Assembly (NCBI GenBank): GCA_964480365.1
Contig: CAYZPM010000003.1
Location: forward strand, 91,298 to 155,297
Reading direction: 5' to 3'
Source of the DNA: CAIQPV01 sp964480365
Lineage (GTDB): Bacteria; Pseudomonadota; Gammaproteobacteria; Burkholderiales; Gallionellaceae
Length of the DNA: 64,000 nt
Part shown: positions 1-8,698 of the stretch, piece by piece
How the letters are laid out: each line of letters starts with the position of its first letter
Position numbering within the stretch: position 1 is the stretch's first letter
Program-made: the position numbers and the translations under genes
The notes under the pieces: generated by a model
Seen by the model: only the letters and a program-made list of their open reading frames with translations
Told to the model about the DNA's origin: nothing
Database searches by the model: none

Positions 1-52
1 AAGGAATGATCCGTGATCTATGTTTGGAATATTTGGGTTAAGCGTGGGGATC

Positions 53-86
53 GTAGCCCGGATGGAACATCGTGCAATCCGGGAAT
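53..86. repeat. short palindromic (REP-like) repeat upstream of tal
   Basis: An inverted repeat with arms CCCGGAT (57-63) and ATCCGGG (77-83) lies about 60 bases upstream of the transaldolase start. The layout (tagcccggatg ... aatccggg) resembles a dispersed palindrome common in proteobacterial intergenic DNA. No regulatory role can be read from it. Confidence 0.5.
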
Positions 87-146
87 GCGGCGCTCCGCTA
101 CCAGCTCAGACGTATAATTTTGCATCAACTCACAGGAGAGTCACAC

Positions 147-1097
147 ATGGCAAATTTGCTCGAACAACTGAAATCCATGACTACAATTGTGGCCGATACG
201 GGGGATATCGAGGCGATCCGCCATCATCTCCCGCAGGACGCCACCACCAACCCTTCCCTGCTGCTCAAGGCGGCATCGTTGCCCGAGTATGCGCCTCTTA
301 TCGAGGACTCGATTGCCTGGGCCAAAGCACAGAGCGCAAATCCTGAACAGCAGGTGCATGACGCCCTAGACAAGCTGGCGATAAATGTCGGACTTGAAGT
401 GCTCAAGATTGTGCCGGGACGAATCTCGACCGAAGTGGATGCGCGGCTTTCCTTCAATACGGAAGCTACCTTGCACAAGGCGCGCAAGCTGATCGGACTG
501 TATAACGATGCGGGTATCGAAAACCATCGTGTGCTGATAAAAATCGCCTCCACCTGGGAAGGCATTCAGGCTGCGGAAATACTCGAAGGCGAAGGCATTA
601 ACTGCAACCTCACCCTAATGTTCGGCTTTGCGCAGGCGCGTGCAGGCGCCGAGGTTGGCGCGACGTTGATTTCTCCGTTCGTCGGTCGCATCCTCGATTG
701 GCACAAGGCGCACAGCGGGCACGATTTTACGGCTGAGGAAGATCCAGGTGTGTTGTCGGTGCGGCAGATTTATGACTACTACAAAACCTACGCTTACAAG
801 ACTATCGTCATGGGCGCGTCATTCCGTAACATGGGTGAAATCCTGGCACTGGCAGGCTGTGACCGACTGACTATCGCCCCATCCTTGCTGAAGGAGCTTG
901 AAGCAGGACAGGGGCAGCTCGTGCGCCGCCTGTCCGATCTTGGTGTATACCAACCTCGCCCGGCGCGTATAACCGAAGCTGAGTTTCGCTGGCAGATGAA
1001 TGAGGATGCCATGGCTACGGAAAAACTGGCCGAAGGCATACGCGGTTTCACCGCAGACCAAATCAAGCTGGAAAAGGTGCTGGCGACAAAATTCTAA
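147..1097 (+). CDS. tal: transaldolase
   Basis: Transaldolase of the non-oxidative pentose phosphate pathway, moving a dihydroxyacetone unit between sedoheptulose-7-P and glyceraldehyde-3-P in the cytosol. The 316-residue product fits the classical TalB length and has the family landmarks: DATTNPSLLLKA near the N-terminus, the Schiff-base lysine in VLIKIASTWEG, and NLTLMFGFAQA followed by SPFVGRILDW. I chose the ATG at 147 because CAGGAGAG precedes it at normal spacing and the protein then begins MANLLEQLKS, as relatives do; an in-frame start at 72 would add an unsupported extension. It stands alone on the plus strand. Confidence 0.96.
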   Translation: MANLLEQLKSMTTIVADTGDIEAIRHHLPQDATTNPSLLLKAASLPEYAPLIEDSIAWAKAQSANPEQQVHDALDKLAINVGLEVLKIVPGRISTEVDARLSFNTEATLHKARKLIGLYNDAGIENHRVLIKIASTWEGIQAAEILEGEGINCNLTLMFGFAQARAGAEVGATLISPFVGRILDWHKAHSGHDFTAEEDPGVLSVRQIYDYYKTYAYKTIVMGASFRNMGEILALAGCDRLTIAPSLLKELEAGQGQLVRRLSDLGVYQPRPARITEAEFRWQMNEDAMATEKLAEGIRGFTADQIKLEKVLATKF

Positions 1098-1252
1098 TTA
1101 TCACAACGGTTCAGGTGCTTTGGTATATTGACTTCTAGTCATATTCGGTGCGGTGCTAAAAGGGATTCGTGTCAACAAAATCTGAACCCTATGCGTTAAG
1201 TAATCACTTTTCAAATTTTTGAAAGGTAATTTCATACAACAAAGGAGAAATT

Positions 1253-1531
1253 ATGAACAGTTTGAATAGTTTGAAACTGGTAGTTTTCTTGTCTGCGGCC
1301 ATCTTTGCTGGCTGTGTATCTGCGGATGCATCCATGATTACACACCCAAACCTGAAAGATGCATACCAAAAATGCAATGAGGCTATTGGGCATATAGATC
1401 GTGCTCAAGAAAACAAAAACAATCAAGGTGAAGGTGAATTTGGTGGACACGCCGCAAAAGCAAAAGAACTTTTGCAGCAAGCAAAACGTCAGATTGAAAT
1501 GGCTGACGAATATCGCAATTCCCATAAATAA
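1253..1531 (+). CDS. small secreted lipoprotein, function unknown
   Basis: A 92-residue protein with a clear AAAGGAG ribosome site before its ATG. The N-terminus is a basic/hydrophobic signal sequence ending in IFAGC, so Cys21 could be lipidated; Phe at -3 is less usual than Leu, and cleavage after VSADA is the alternative. The mature part is short and helical, with Lys/Glu/Gln-rich segments (HAAKAKELLQQAKRQIEMA) that resemble small metal-binding-like periplasmic lipoproteins. I recognise no named family. It appears monocistronic and is followed by a hairpin. Confidence 0.75.
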   Translation: MNSLNSLKLVVFLSAAIFAGCVSADASMITHPNLKDAYQKCNEAIGHIDRAQENKNNQGEGEFGGHAAKAKELLQQAKRQIEMADEYRNSHK

Positions 1532-1591
1532 GATTATGTAGCCGCCTGTTACCATTCTTGAACCAAGAAATGGAAGAGGTTTGAAGAGCAC

Positions 1592-1630
1592 AGGCCATTC
1601 TAAACAACAAGGCGTTGGATAGAATGGCCT
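1592..1630 (+). terminator. probable rho-independent terminator of the small lipoprotein gene
   Basis: Perfect 10-base arms AGGCCATTCT (1592-1601) and AGAATGGCCT (1621-1630) enclose a 19-base loop and are followed by TATTTATTT. The loop is long for a terminator, but the T-rich tail is on the correct side for the upstream plus-strand gene. Confidence 0.6.
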
Positions 1631-1771
1631 TATTTATTTAAAACCCAAGGCGCGCTCAAAATCCAGGTACTCACGTAATTTCCTGAATTTCAAAAGACAG
1701 TCAGTTTCTGAGGGGGTAATAATAATTTCCCTCCAGCCAACATGCTTGCGTAGAGTCCTTCGTGCGACGGG

Positions 1772-2281
1772 TTAACCCGTTTTAGTCAAAAAGCCATAGA
1801 CAAAAATATCAAGGTATTGTCCACCCTTTTTTACAGCACTGCGCTTAACACCTTCACGAACGAAACCGAACGATTCATATAAGTGAATTGCAGGGAAGTT
1901 GTTAGAAATTACCTCCAGCTCTACCCGCTCTATCTGTGGAACTTGGCTGGTCCATTGCAACCCGTAAACTAGCAGGCTGCGTCCAACTCCTTTGTTTCTA
2001 AATTTAGATGCAACATTGAGACCTAGCCATACTACGTGATCCAACTGGGGCCACCCGAAGCGGGTGAGATTTATTGTGCCGATGATCTGGCCTTCTTCCT
2101 CAGCTAGAAATATTGCAGAGCGCTCGCCTGTATGCGCAGCGATGAATTGCTTCACCTGCTCAAGCGTAGGAATGCTTTGGCGAGGATCAAGCGTATCAAT
2201 TTCCTCCGCAGAAATCGCAGCCATAAAAGCCTCATACGCTTGGGCGTCTGATTCAGTGACTAGACGAATGGAAAAGGGCAT
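1772..2281 (-). CDS. GNAT-family N-acetyltransferase
   Basis: A 169-residue acetyl-CoA-dependent acetyltransferase of the GNAT fold. Motif A is visible as NVASKFRNKGVGRSLL (acetyl-CoA pyrophosphate loop), and the late AIHLYESFGFVREGVKR segment is the usual motif B. The N-terminus (IRLVTESDAQAYEAFM) resembles RimI/RimJ-like proteins. Substrate cannot be told. It is the last minus-strand gene after cheB, but the 30-base gap and unrelated function give no sign that it is part of chemotaxis. Confidence 0.85.
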   Translation of the reverse strand: MPFSIRLVTESDAQAYEAFMAAISAEEIDTLDPRQSIPTLEQVKQFIAAHTGERSAIFLAEEEGQIIGTINLTRFGWPQLDHVVWLGLNVASKFRNKGVGRSLLVYGLQWTSQVPQIERVELEVISNNFPAIHLYESFGFVREGVKRSAVKKGGQYLDIFVYGFLTKTG

Positions 2282-2314
2282 TTTATGGGGGATACCTTCG
2301 TGAATAATGTCTGA

Positions 2315-3412
2315 TTATCTGCCAGAAATCATGGCGTGGACTGCGCTGATTTTTCCGGCGATCTGGTGTAGTGGTATTTCCTCGCATACCGCGCCCAGTT
2401 TCATCGCCTCTTTTGGCATTCCGTACACCACGCAAGTATCCTCGTTTTCCCCTATGGTATAAGCCCCCGCATCGCGCATTTCCTTGAGGCCGCGTGCGCC
2501 ATCGTCGCCCATTCCGGTCATAATGATACCCAGCGCATTCTTGCCCGCAAACTTGGCAACCGAGCGGAATAACACGTCCACCGATGGCCGGTGACGATTC
2601 ACCAAAGGCCCTTCTACCACCTCTACGTGATATTGCGCACCGCTACGCTTGAGCATTATATGTTTGCCGCCGGGGGCGATCAACGCACGACCGGGAATCA
2701 CGCGATCATTGTTTTTTGCTTCCAGCACTTCGATCTGGCACAGGCTATTTAACCGTTGCGCAAAAGCTTCAGTAAACACCTCTGGCATGTGTTGCACGAT
2801 CACGATGCCCGCGCAAATACGTGGCAACGCAGTCAGCACAGCTTCCAAAGCCTGGGTGCCGCCAGTGGAAGTGCCGATGGCGACAACCTGCTCGGAGGTC
2901 TGCCCCAGGCGGACTGAGCCGGGCGGAGCCAACATGGCATCAGCGTTGAGTTTGGGGCTGACATCGAGCGGACGACGCAGCGTCGTGGTATCCACCAGTC
3001 GGCGCACATTGGCGCGCGCAGCAGCCTTGACGGCTTCAACTAGATCGTTGGACGCATCTTCCTGCAGAAAACGTTTCAAGCCCATCTTGGGTTTTGTGAT
3101 GATGCTGGTGGCGCCCGCAGCAAGCGCCTGCATGGTCGCCTGAGCGCCTTTTTCAGTAAGCGTAGAACAGATCACCACGGGCGTCGGATGTTCGGCCATG
3201 ATCTTGTGCAGGAAGGTGAGTCCATCCATGCGCGGCATTTCGATATCGAGCACAATCACATCCGGCCACTGCACTTTCATCTTTTCCATGGCGAAAAGAG
3301 GATCCATGGCTGCGCCGATGACCTTGATGGACGGGTCAGACTCCAGCACTTGTTTGACGACCTCGCGCACTACTGCGGAATCATCCACGATCAATACTTT
3401 TATTTTTTCCAT
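2315..3412 (-). CDS. cheB: protein-glutamate methylesterase/glutamine deamidase CheB
   Basis: Two-domain chemotaxis adaptation enzyme of 365 residues that removes methyl groups from transducers when phosphorylated by CheA. The receiver domain starts VLIVDDSAVV, with phospho-acceptor Asp56 in VIVLDIEMP and Lys107 in TKP. The C-terminal esterase domain carries the catalytic Ser (IGTSTGG), His (VQHMP) and Asp (GMGDDGARG). It lies downstream of cheR and cheD on the same strand. A palindromic repeat separates it from cheD, so transcription may be shared but translation is not coupled. Confidence 0.97.
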   Translation of the reverse strand: MEKIKVLIVDDSAVVREVVKQVLESDPSIKVIGAAMDPLFAMEKMKVQWPDVIVLDIEMPRMDGLTFLHKIMAEHPTPVVICSTLTEKGAQATMQALAAGATSIITKPKMGLKRFLQEDASNDLVEAVKAAARANVRRLVDTTTLRRPLDVSPKLNADAMLAPPGSVRLGQTSEQVVAIGTSTGGTQALEAVLTALPRICAGIVIVQHMPEVFTEAFAQRLNSLCQIEVLEAKNNDRVIPGRALIAPGGKHIMLKRSGAQYHVEVVEGPLVNRHRPSVDVLFRSVAKFAGKNALGIIMTGMGDDGARGLKEMRDAGAYTIGENEDTCVVYGMPKEAMKLGAVCEEIPLHQIAGKISAVHAMISGR

Positions 3413-3438
3413 TGGGTGTCTCTAAAAATTCAAGTTTC

Positions 3439-3553
3439 GTCATTCCCGCGAAGGCGGGGGAATCCAGCTAAAGCAAAAACCCTTGCGCAGCAAGGACAAA
3501 CCCCAAATGCATGTTGAATAAAACCGCTGGATTCCCGCCTTCGCGGGAATGAC
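3439..3553. repeat. paired palindromic repeat between cheD and cheB
   Basis: Two oppositely oriented copies of a 27-29-base unit (3439-3467 and 3527-3553) flank a 59-base spacer. Each unit is itself palindromic (ATTCCCGC / GCGGGAAT around a short loop). The sequence is typical of dispersed REP elements in many proteobacteria. On the cheD-cheB transcript it would form a strong hairpin, which could attenuate or stabilise the mRNA; that is inference. Confidence 0.8.
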
Positions 3554-3574
3554 AGGTTATATTAGAGGTGCCCA

Positions 3575-4078
3575 TTAGCTTCCCGTTTTCCTGTGGTCTA
3601 CGTGGATCATTCTTACTTCGCCGCTCCACACATCAAATTCGATCTTGCGGTGACCAAAACTGCCTAGGTCGTCATATGCCACGGTGAATCCCTGTTCATC
3701 GAGCATGCTGTGCGCCATCTCAATATTTTGTTTTCCGATGTCCATTCCGTTCGATGCCCGATCATCGAACATGTTTCCGCCACCATATACGTTCACCTGA
3801 TATTGTGTGGGCACGGTATGGCGTTTCTTGAGTTCGAGCATGAATAATTCCATTGCCTCATCGCCATATTTTCCGTCTGGTGCGAGTTTCCCGCGTGGCT
3901 GGTTGCGGCTGGGCAGCATGTAATGGCACATCCCGCCGTGGACGAGCAACGGATGCCACAGGATGATCGAGACACAGGAGCCAAGCAGCGTGGTGATGCG
4001 CAGCTTCCCTTCCCCGAAACAGAAATCACCCGGTCTGAGATAGACCTCGCGGACAGGGACTATCACTTCCATACTCAC
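3575..4078 (-). CDS. cheD: chemoreceptor glutamine deamidase CheD (first copy)
   Basis: A 167-residue CheD that deamidates specific glutamines on transducers to glutamate. The family active site is visible: Thr30 and Cys35 in TTLLGSCVSI and His52 in GGMCHYMLP. The start is GTG at 4078, overlapping the TGA of cheR by four bases, which implies translational coupling; an ATG two codons later (4072) is the alternative. It sits in the order cheR-cheD-cheB. A second CheD is encoded at 5877-6467. Confidence 0.93.
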   Translation of the reverse strand: MSMEVIVPVREVYLRPGDFCFGEGKLRITTLLGSCVSIILWHPLLVHGGMCHYMLPSRNQPRGKLAPDGKYGDEAMELFMLELKKRHTVPTQYQVNVYGGGNMFDDRASNGMDIGKQNIEMAHSMLDEQGFTVAYDDLGSFGHRKIEFDVWSGEVRMIHVDHRKTGS

Positions 4079-4884
4079 AGCCTCCTATAGACGGTTGGCT
4101 TCTCCTGCGTCAGGGCATCGGTAATGCCGTTCAGTGATTCGGAATGACCGACGATCAAATAGCCACCGTTCTTCAAACACGGAATCAGATTAGCGACGAC
4201 GCGCTGCTTGGTCGGGATGTCAAAGTAGATAAGCACATTGCGCAAAAAGATCACGTCGAAATCGCCTGTCTTTTTCATCCCTTCAACATTCAAATTCAAT
4301 TGTTCGAAATTTACATGCTGGCGCAGTTTCTTGTCGATCAGAAAAGTGCCAGTCTGATCGCCTTTACCCTTCAAACAGTATTTTTTCAGGTACGCGGGAG
4401 GTATCTTGTCCGCTTCAGCAATACCATAGTGTCCGTGCCGCGCTTGCTCCAGCACGGAGTTACTGATGTCAGTACCGAGAATTTCCCAGGCGCCATCCTC
4501 TCCCATCTTGTCGGCCAAGATCATGGCGATAGTATAGGCCTCCGCGCCGACGGAGGCGGCGGCGCTCCACACGCGAAACTTATGCCCCTGCTTGATGGCG
4601 GGCGGGGCAATTTGTTTGAGGAAATCGAAATGCTGCGGCTCGCGAAAGAAATAGGTCTCGTTGGTGGTAAGCAAGTCCACCATGAACTGTAATTCATCGC
4701 TATGGGCGACATCGGTTACATACTTAAAATATTGAGTATAATTATTCAGGCCCAGCGCGGTGAGCCGTTTGGACAGTCTACCGGTGAGCAGCATTTTTTT
4801 TGCGTCAGAAAGCGATATACCGGAAATATCGTAGAGCAGGCTGCTTAGACGCTTGAACTCTGTATCGTTGATTTCGTAACTCAT
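4075..4884 (-). CDS. cheR: chemotaxis protein methyltransferase CheR
   Basis: S-adenosylmethionine-dependent methyltransferase that methylates transducer glutamates, 269 residues. The N-terminal all-helical domain (about 1-80) is followed by the catalytic domain: TNETYFFREPQHF, the SAM-binding RVWSAAASVGAEAYTIAM, LGTDISNSVLEQA and DVIFLRNVLIYFD are standard CheR blocks. The gene overlaps cheD by four bases and follows the HDOD gene by 15 bases, suggesting an HDOD-cheR-cheD-cheB operon. Confidence 0.96.
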   Translation of the reverse strand: MSYEINDTEFKRLSSLLYDISGISLSDAKKMLLTGRLSKRLTALGLNNYTQYFKYVTDVAHSDELQFMVDLLTTNETYFFREPQHFDFLKQIAPPAIKQGHKFRVWSAAASVGAEAYTIAMILADKMGEDGAWEILGTDISNSVLEQARHGHYGIAEADKIPPAYLKKYCLKGKGDQTGTFLIDKKLRQHVNFEQLNLNVEGMKKTGDFDVIFLRNVLIYFDIPTKQRVVANLIPCLKNGGYLIVGHSESLNGITDALTQEKPTVYRRL

Positions 4885-4899
4885 GATCTGGAAGCTCGC

Positions 4900-5751
4900 C
4901 TAGAACTGTAATGCCTTGGTCAGCGAGCTAACCTCTTCTGCCGCTTCATTGAGTATACGGGTAAGCGTTTCCTCGCCAATCACCATTTCGATGCTTGCGG
5001 TCATATTCTCGCCAGCCTCCCTTGCATCCAATTGATGTAACGGTGACGGTACCGGGGAGAGTTCTTCGGCAAGCAACAAGGTATCCGCCAGCGTCACCGG
5101 CGGCATAGATAGGAAGCCGTCCCAGAATGCCTCAATGGTAGTTGCTACGGATTCCGGCACCGATAGCTTATTGAGCACTGCACGCCCTACTTCGATTTCA
5201 CCGTGTTCGAGCCAATCCGTGAAATCGTCATCCAGCAATCCCGGAAATTCCCCGGCACGTGAGAGCATATAAAATCCGCCGATCTCGTGAACGATGCCGG
5301 CGAACAGGGCGGTCTCAGTATCCTGATGGGTTACGTGGCGTGCGAACACATGAGCAAGTGAAGCAACGTAGGCGGTGTGTTCCCACAGTTTGTTCACTAA
5401 CTCCTGATGCTTCTGGTCAGTCGATTTACCCGCCATCTGACGCGTCACCAAAGCCATCGCCAATGACCGCACCGTACTGAACCCGAGCCGGGCCACGGCT
5501 ACACGCACATCGGTAATTTCCTGCCCGGAACGGTTGTAGACTACGGAATTGGCAATGGCTATCACCCGCGCCGAGAGCAGCGGCTCCGCCTGAATCAGCC
5601 TTGCAGCAGTATCGACATGGCCGTTGGGATCGTCCAGAGCCTGGCGCACCTTGAGCGCCACTTGGGCGCCAGTAGGGAAAGCCAACTCACCCTGTGCCAC
5701 TTGGGTAGCGATAGTCTTAAAAGCTTCACGTTTATCCATGGAGTTAATCAT
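4900..5751 (-). CDS. HDOD domain protein
   Basis: A 283-residue single-domain HDOD protein. The block LLSARVIAIANSVVYN, followed by ITDVRVAVARLGFSTVRSLAMAL, is the diagnostic HDOD pattern: an HD-GYP-like fold lacking the metal-binding HD pair. HDOD proteins are scaffold or signalling proteins and are often encoded beside chemotaxis and c-di-GMP genes. It lies 15 bases upstream of cheR on the same strand. Start could be 5751 or the Met at 5739. Its biochemical role here is not deducible. Confidence 0.88.
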   Translation of the reverse strand: MINSMDKREAFKTIATQVAQGELAFPTGAQVALKVRQALDDPNGHVDTAARLIQAEPLLSARVIAIANSVVYNRSGQEITDVRVAVARLGFSTVRSLAMALVTRQMAGKSTDQKHQELVNKLWEHTAYVASLAHVFARHVTHQDTETALFAGIVHEIGGFYMLSRAGEFPGLLDDDFTDWLEHGEIEVGRAVLNKLSVPESVATTIEAFWDGFLSMPPVTLADTLLLAEELSPVPSPLHQLDAREAGENMTASIEMVIGEETLTRILNEAAEEVSSLTKALQF

Positions 5752-5876
5752 ACATGCAATACACAGGCATTTATATTAGACGGAATCCGGTATTTTTATC
5801 ATTCATATATTGCATGTAGAATGCAGCTATCAATGGACAACGATGTCGTCCTGATTCCCGGCACCGCCCCGATTCC

Positions 5877-6467
5877 ATGAATGACCTCACCCATCAGACA
5901 GGCAAGGATTTCGAACGCATCGCCAGGAACATCAATCCCGGCGGGTGGGCGATTGAGACTGAGCGACCTATTTCCACGTTGCTCGGCTCCTGCGTTGCCG
6001 TCTGCCTGTTTGACCCAAAACTGAAAATCGGCGGCATGAACCATTTCTTGCTGCCCAGCCGCACAGGTGCCGCCAATGCCGATATTGACGTGATTATGAA
6101 TGGCGATTATTCGATGGAAGTGCTGGTCAACGGCCTGCTCAATCAAGGTGCCAAAAAATCCAGATTAGTCGCCAAAGCTTTCGGCGGAGGAACCATCGTA
6201 AGCTCTATCCGCATGGCCATAGGCGAACGTAATTCAGCCTTTGCCCACGAATGGCTGGAACGCGAGGGCATCCCGCTCGTCGCCTCCGATTTCAACGGCC
6301 CATGGTCGCGCAAGGTGGTCTTCGTGCCCCAGAGCGGCGACGCCTTCTGTCGGCGCATTCCTACAACTCAGGCCAACGCCGCAGAAGTGGTCAAGGCGGA
6401 ACAGGAATACGAACGCTCGCTGGCCGCGCAAAAGAAGACACCCGTGAAAAAAATCGAGTTGTTTTAA
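5877..6467 (+). CDS. cheD: chemoreceptor glutamine deamidase CheD (second copy)
   Basis: A 196-residue CheD paralogue on the plus strand, opposite to the surrounding chemotaxis genes. Catalytic residues are present: Thr34 and Cys39 in STLLGSCVAVC, His56 in GGMNHFLLP. It has a longer C-terminal extension than the first copy, ending VKKIELF, and the last five residues are identical to the end of the transducer at 13656-14936. Upstream coding (a short frame ending GTAPIP) overlaps its ATG but has no support. It faces MCP 6672-8657 convergently and is divergent from the HDOD gene. Confidence 0.93.
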   Translation: MNDLTHQTGKDFERIARNINPGGWAIETERPISTLLGSCVAVCLFDPKLKIGGMNHFLLPSRTGAANADIDVIMNGDYSMEVLVNGLLNQGAKKSRLVAKAFGGGTIVSSIRMAIGERNSAFAHEWLEREGIPLVASDFNGPWSRKVVFVPQSGDAFCRRIPTTQANAAEVVKAEQEYERSLAAQKKTPVKKIELF

Positions 6468-6612
6468 CCCGGATGTTTCGTTCTAAAAGCTACAGTTATT
6501 AGAGACTCATTTAAGCATCCCAACCCGACAACCTGAAAAACCCCATCGTGCTCAAGAGCCGTTCCGCATGACTGCTCACTTCCTCTTTGTCGCCTGATTC
6601 ATTGCAGCCACC

Positions 6613-6671
6613 TATAACCAGCGACTTAGCGTAAGTTTCATCGCGCTTAGTCGAATGGCTAGTCGTTTTAT
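6613..6671. repeat. dispersed hairpin repeat, copy 1 (next to transducer 3' end)
   Basis: The element starts TATAACCAGCGACTTAGCG and ends CGCTTAGTCGAATGGCTAG followed by a short AT-rich tail, so GACTTAGCG/CGCTTAGTC forms a stem. It abuts the stop codon of the transducer gene at 6672. Related copies occur at 9291-9356 and 36393-36450. For the minus-strand gene it could act as a weak terminator. Confidence 0.7.
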
Positions 6672-8657
6672 CTAGAAACGCTCAAAGTCCTGCGCTGTTT
6701 TGCAGCGACTTTTCATATGGTTCAGTATGCTGATCACTTTGGCCGAAATTTGCGCATACTCGCCAGCGAGCAGATTTTCGGCTTCGCCCTTCTTGCCCTG
6801 CTGCGCGGTACGAACGATGCGTGCGGCACAACGATGGAAACTGGCATGATGCTGGCGCAACTGTTGAAATTCGTCGTCAGCAGCAAAACGCTGACCCTCG
6901 CCGTAGATCCATTTTCCCAGTGCGCAGACATTGTCCTTCTCAGTAACTGCGGGATCGGGACACTTACCGTGATCGGTGGTACATATGCGCAGTTTCATTT
7001 TCCATTGGACATGAGCATCGAGGGCTTTGGAGAATACCTGCGGATCGGCTTCGATCGGCGGTGCGACGGCTGAGGTACTGACCGATATTCGGGACGTTTG
7101 GCTGTGCTGGCTGCGGCTCGTAGCGCGGCTGTGTAGCACTTCGGTAATACCCTGAGTACCTACAGCCAACTTGAAGAACGTCATCACGCTCTGGAGTTGT
7201 TCGGTCTGGCTGCTCATTTCCTCAGCTGTTGCCGCCAGTTCCTCGGAGGATGAAGCGTTTTGTTGCGTGGTCTGATTGAGTTGCCCCATCGCGCCGTTGA
7301 TTTGCGCGACACCGCTGGACTGTTCAGATGAGGCCGAGGCGATTTCCTGCACCAAGTCAGAAGTCTTGTTTATGCTCGGCACCATTTCGTCGAGAAGCTT
7401 GCCTGCCTTTTCCGCCATGCTCACGCTGCTGCTTGCAAGCTCACCGATTTCCTGTGCGGCCACCTGGCTGCGTTCGGCCAGTTTGCGCACTTCCGCCGCC
7501 ACCACGGCAAAGCCCTTGCCGTGCTCTCCGGCGCGTGCTGCTTCAATCGCGGCGTTCAGCGCCAGCAGGTTGGTCTGGTAGGCGATGTCGTCCACGATGC
7601 CAATCTTTCCGGCGATCTTCTTCATCGCTTCGACCGTGCTGCCTACGGCCTGTCCTCCTTCGGTGGCCTCTCTGGCGGCCTTGTTTGCCATGCTGTCGGT
7701 GACCTTGGCGTTCTCGGTGTTCTGGCTGATCGAGGCGGTCATCTGCTCGATGGAGGCGGTGGTTTCTTCCACGCTGGCGGCTTGTTCGCTGGAGGATTGC
7801 GACAGCGATTGCGCCGTAGCGCTGATTTGTTCCGAGGCGCTGGCAAGGGAGTCGGCGTTTGAACGCACAGCAGTGATGATCTCGGATAACTTTGCGACCA
7901 TTCCCTTGATGGCAAAGAGCATGCTGCTATTGTCATTCGGCTTGGTATCGATGGCGACGGTCAGGTTACCGTCGGCAACTTCTTGGACGATGCCTGTGAC
8001 GTGTTTCGGCTCGCCGCCCAGTTGCCGCAACAGTACACGCAGGATGAAGAGGCCGAGTGCGACAACGACGATCAGGGTCAACACACCGATGCCGACGGTC
8101 TGGACAATGGCCGATGACTGGATGGACTGCGCGTCGGCGGCAGCCTTTTTGCCAAGTTTCACTTTGTAATCGACGTACTCTGCGACGGTATCGTCCAGCT
8201 TGAATCCCTTGGTGGCCAGTGGGGGGATCAGTTCCTTAGCCTCGTCTTTCTTATTGGCGCGGGAGCTTGCGAGCAGAGGCGACATGCCAGACAAATACTC
8301 ATTGAAAAGGTTGGTGAGGTTATCAAAACGCCGACGATCCTCGTTGTCGACGATGGTGACCTCGTATTCCTTCAAACCAGTATGCACCTCGTTTTCTGCC
8401 GCCTCAAGTTTGCGCTCGATGTCGGCCATCTTGGCGGCATCGGTACCGAGGAATAGGTGACGGTAAACGCCTACTCGGGTATGCCCCACACCGGCACTGA
8501 TCTTATTCAGGGCAAGCAGCGCAGGAACGGTGTTGTCGTTGCCGAAACTGGCCGTCGTATAGACGCGTCCGGCCTGGTAAATGTCTATGCAGGCGATCAA
8601 AATCAGGCCGAGTGAGGAACAGAAAATAAGCAGGTATAGCTTTTGTGCGACAGTCAT
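6672..8657 (-). CDS. methyl-accepting chemotaxis protein with C-terminal zinc-binding CZB domain
   Basis: A 661-residue membrane transducer. TM1 is about residues 8-27, a periplasmic four-helix-bundle-type sensor follows, TM2 is about 187-210, then a HAMP-like linker and the MCP signalling hairpin with the tip IVDDIAYQTNLLALNAAIEAARAG. The last 115 residues form a CZB domain: His549, Cys578 (VCALGKWIYGEG), His604 and His608 (HHASFH) match the His/Cys zinc ligands, known in other proteins to sense zinc or hypochlorous acid. The tail DFERF resembles the CheR/CheB-tethering pentapeptide. Strong AGGAGG-type ribosome site. Its signalling module nearly duplicates that of the next transducer. Confidence 0.95.
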   Translation of the reverse strand: MTVAQKLYLLIFCSSLGLILIACIDIYQAGRVYTTASFGNDNTVPALLALNKISAGVGHTRVGVYRHLFLGTDAAKMADIERKLEAAENEVHTGLKEYEVTIVDNEDRRRFDNLTNLFNEYLSGMSPLLASSRANKKDEAKELIPPLATKGFKLDDTVAEYVDYKVKLGKKAAADAQSIQSSAIVQTVGIGVLTLIVVVALGLFILRVLLRQLGGEPKHVTGIVQEVADGNLTVAIDTKPNDNSSMLFAIKGMVAKLSEIITAVRSNADSLASASEQISATAQSLSQSSSEQAASVEETTASIEQMTASISQNTENAKVTDSMANKAAREATEGGQAVGSTVEAMKKIAGKIGIVDDIAYQTNLLALNAAIEAARAGEHGKGFAVVAAEVRKLAERSQVAAQEIGELASSSVSMAEKAGKLLDEMVPSINKTSDLVQEIASASSEQSSGVAQINGAMGQLNQTTQQNASSSEELAATAEEMSSQTEQLQSVMTFFKLAVGTQGITEVLHSRATSRSQHSQTSRISVSTSAVAPPIEADPQVFSKALDAHVQWKMKLRICTTDHGKCPDPAVTEKDNVCALGKWIYGEGQRFAADDEFQQLRQHHASFHRCAARIVRTAQQGKKGEAENLLAGEYAQISAKVISILNHMKSRCKTAQDFERF

Positions 8658-8698
8658 TTTGTTTTCCTTCCTTTCCTCCTATATAACTTGGGTTGCAG

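Noticed and set aside
3439..3553. Repeat pair considered as a CRISPR array
   Set aside because: Only two units in inverted orientation, each palindromic, with no regular spacers; it is a REP-type element. No CRISPR array was seen in the window.
5820..5880. Short frame (MQLSMDNDVVLIPG...) overlapping the second cheD start by ATGA
   Set aside because: Only about 20 codons, no ribosome site; the overlap is probably chance.
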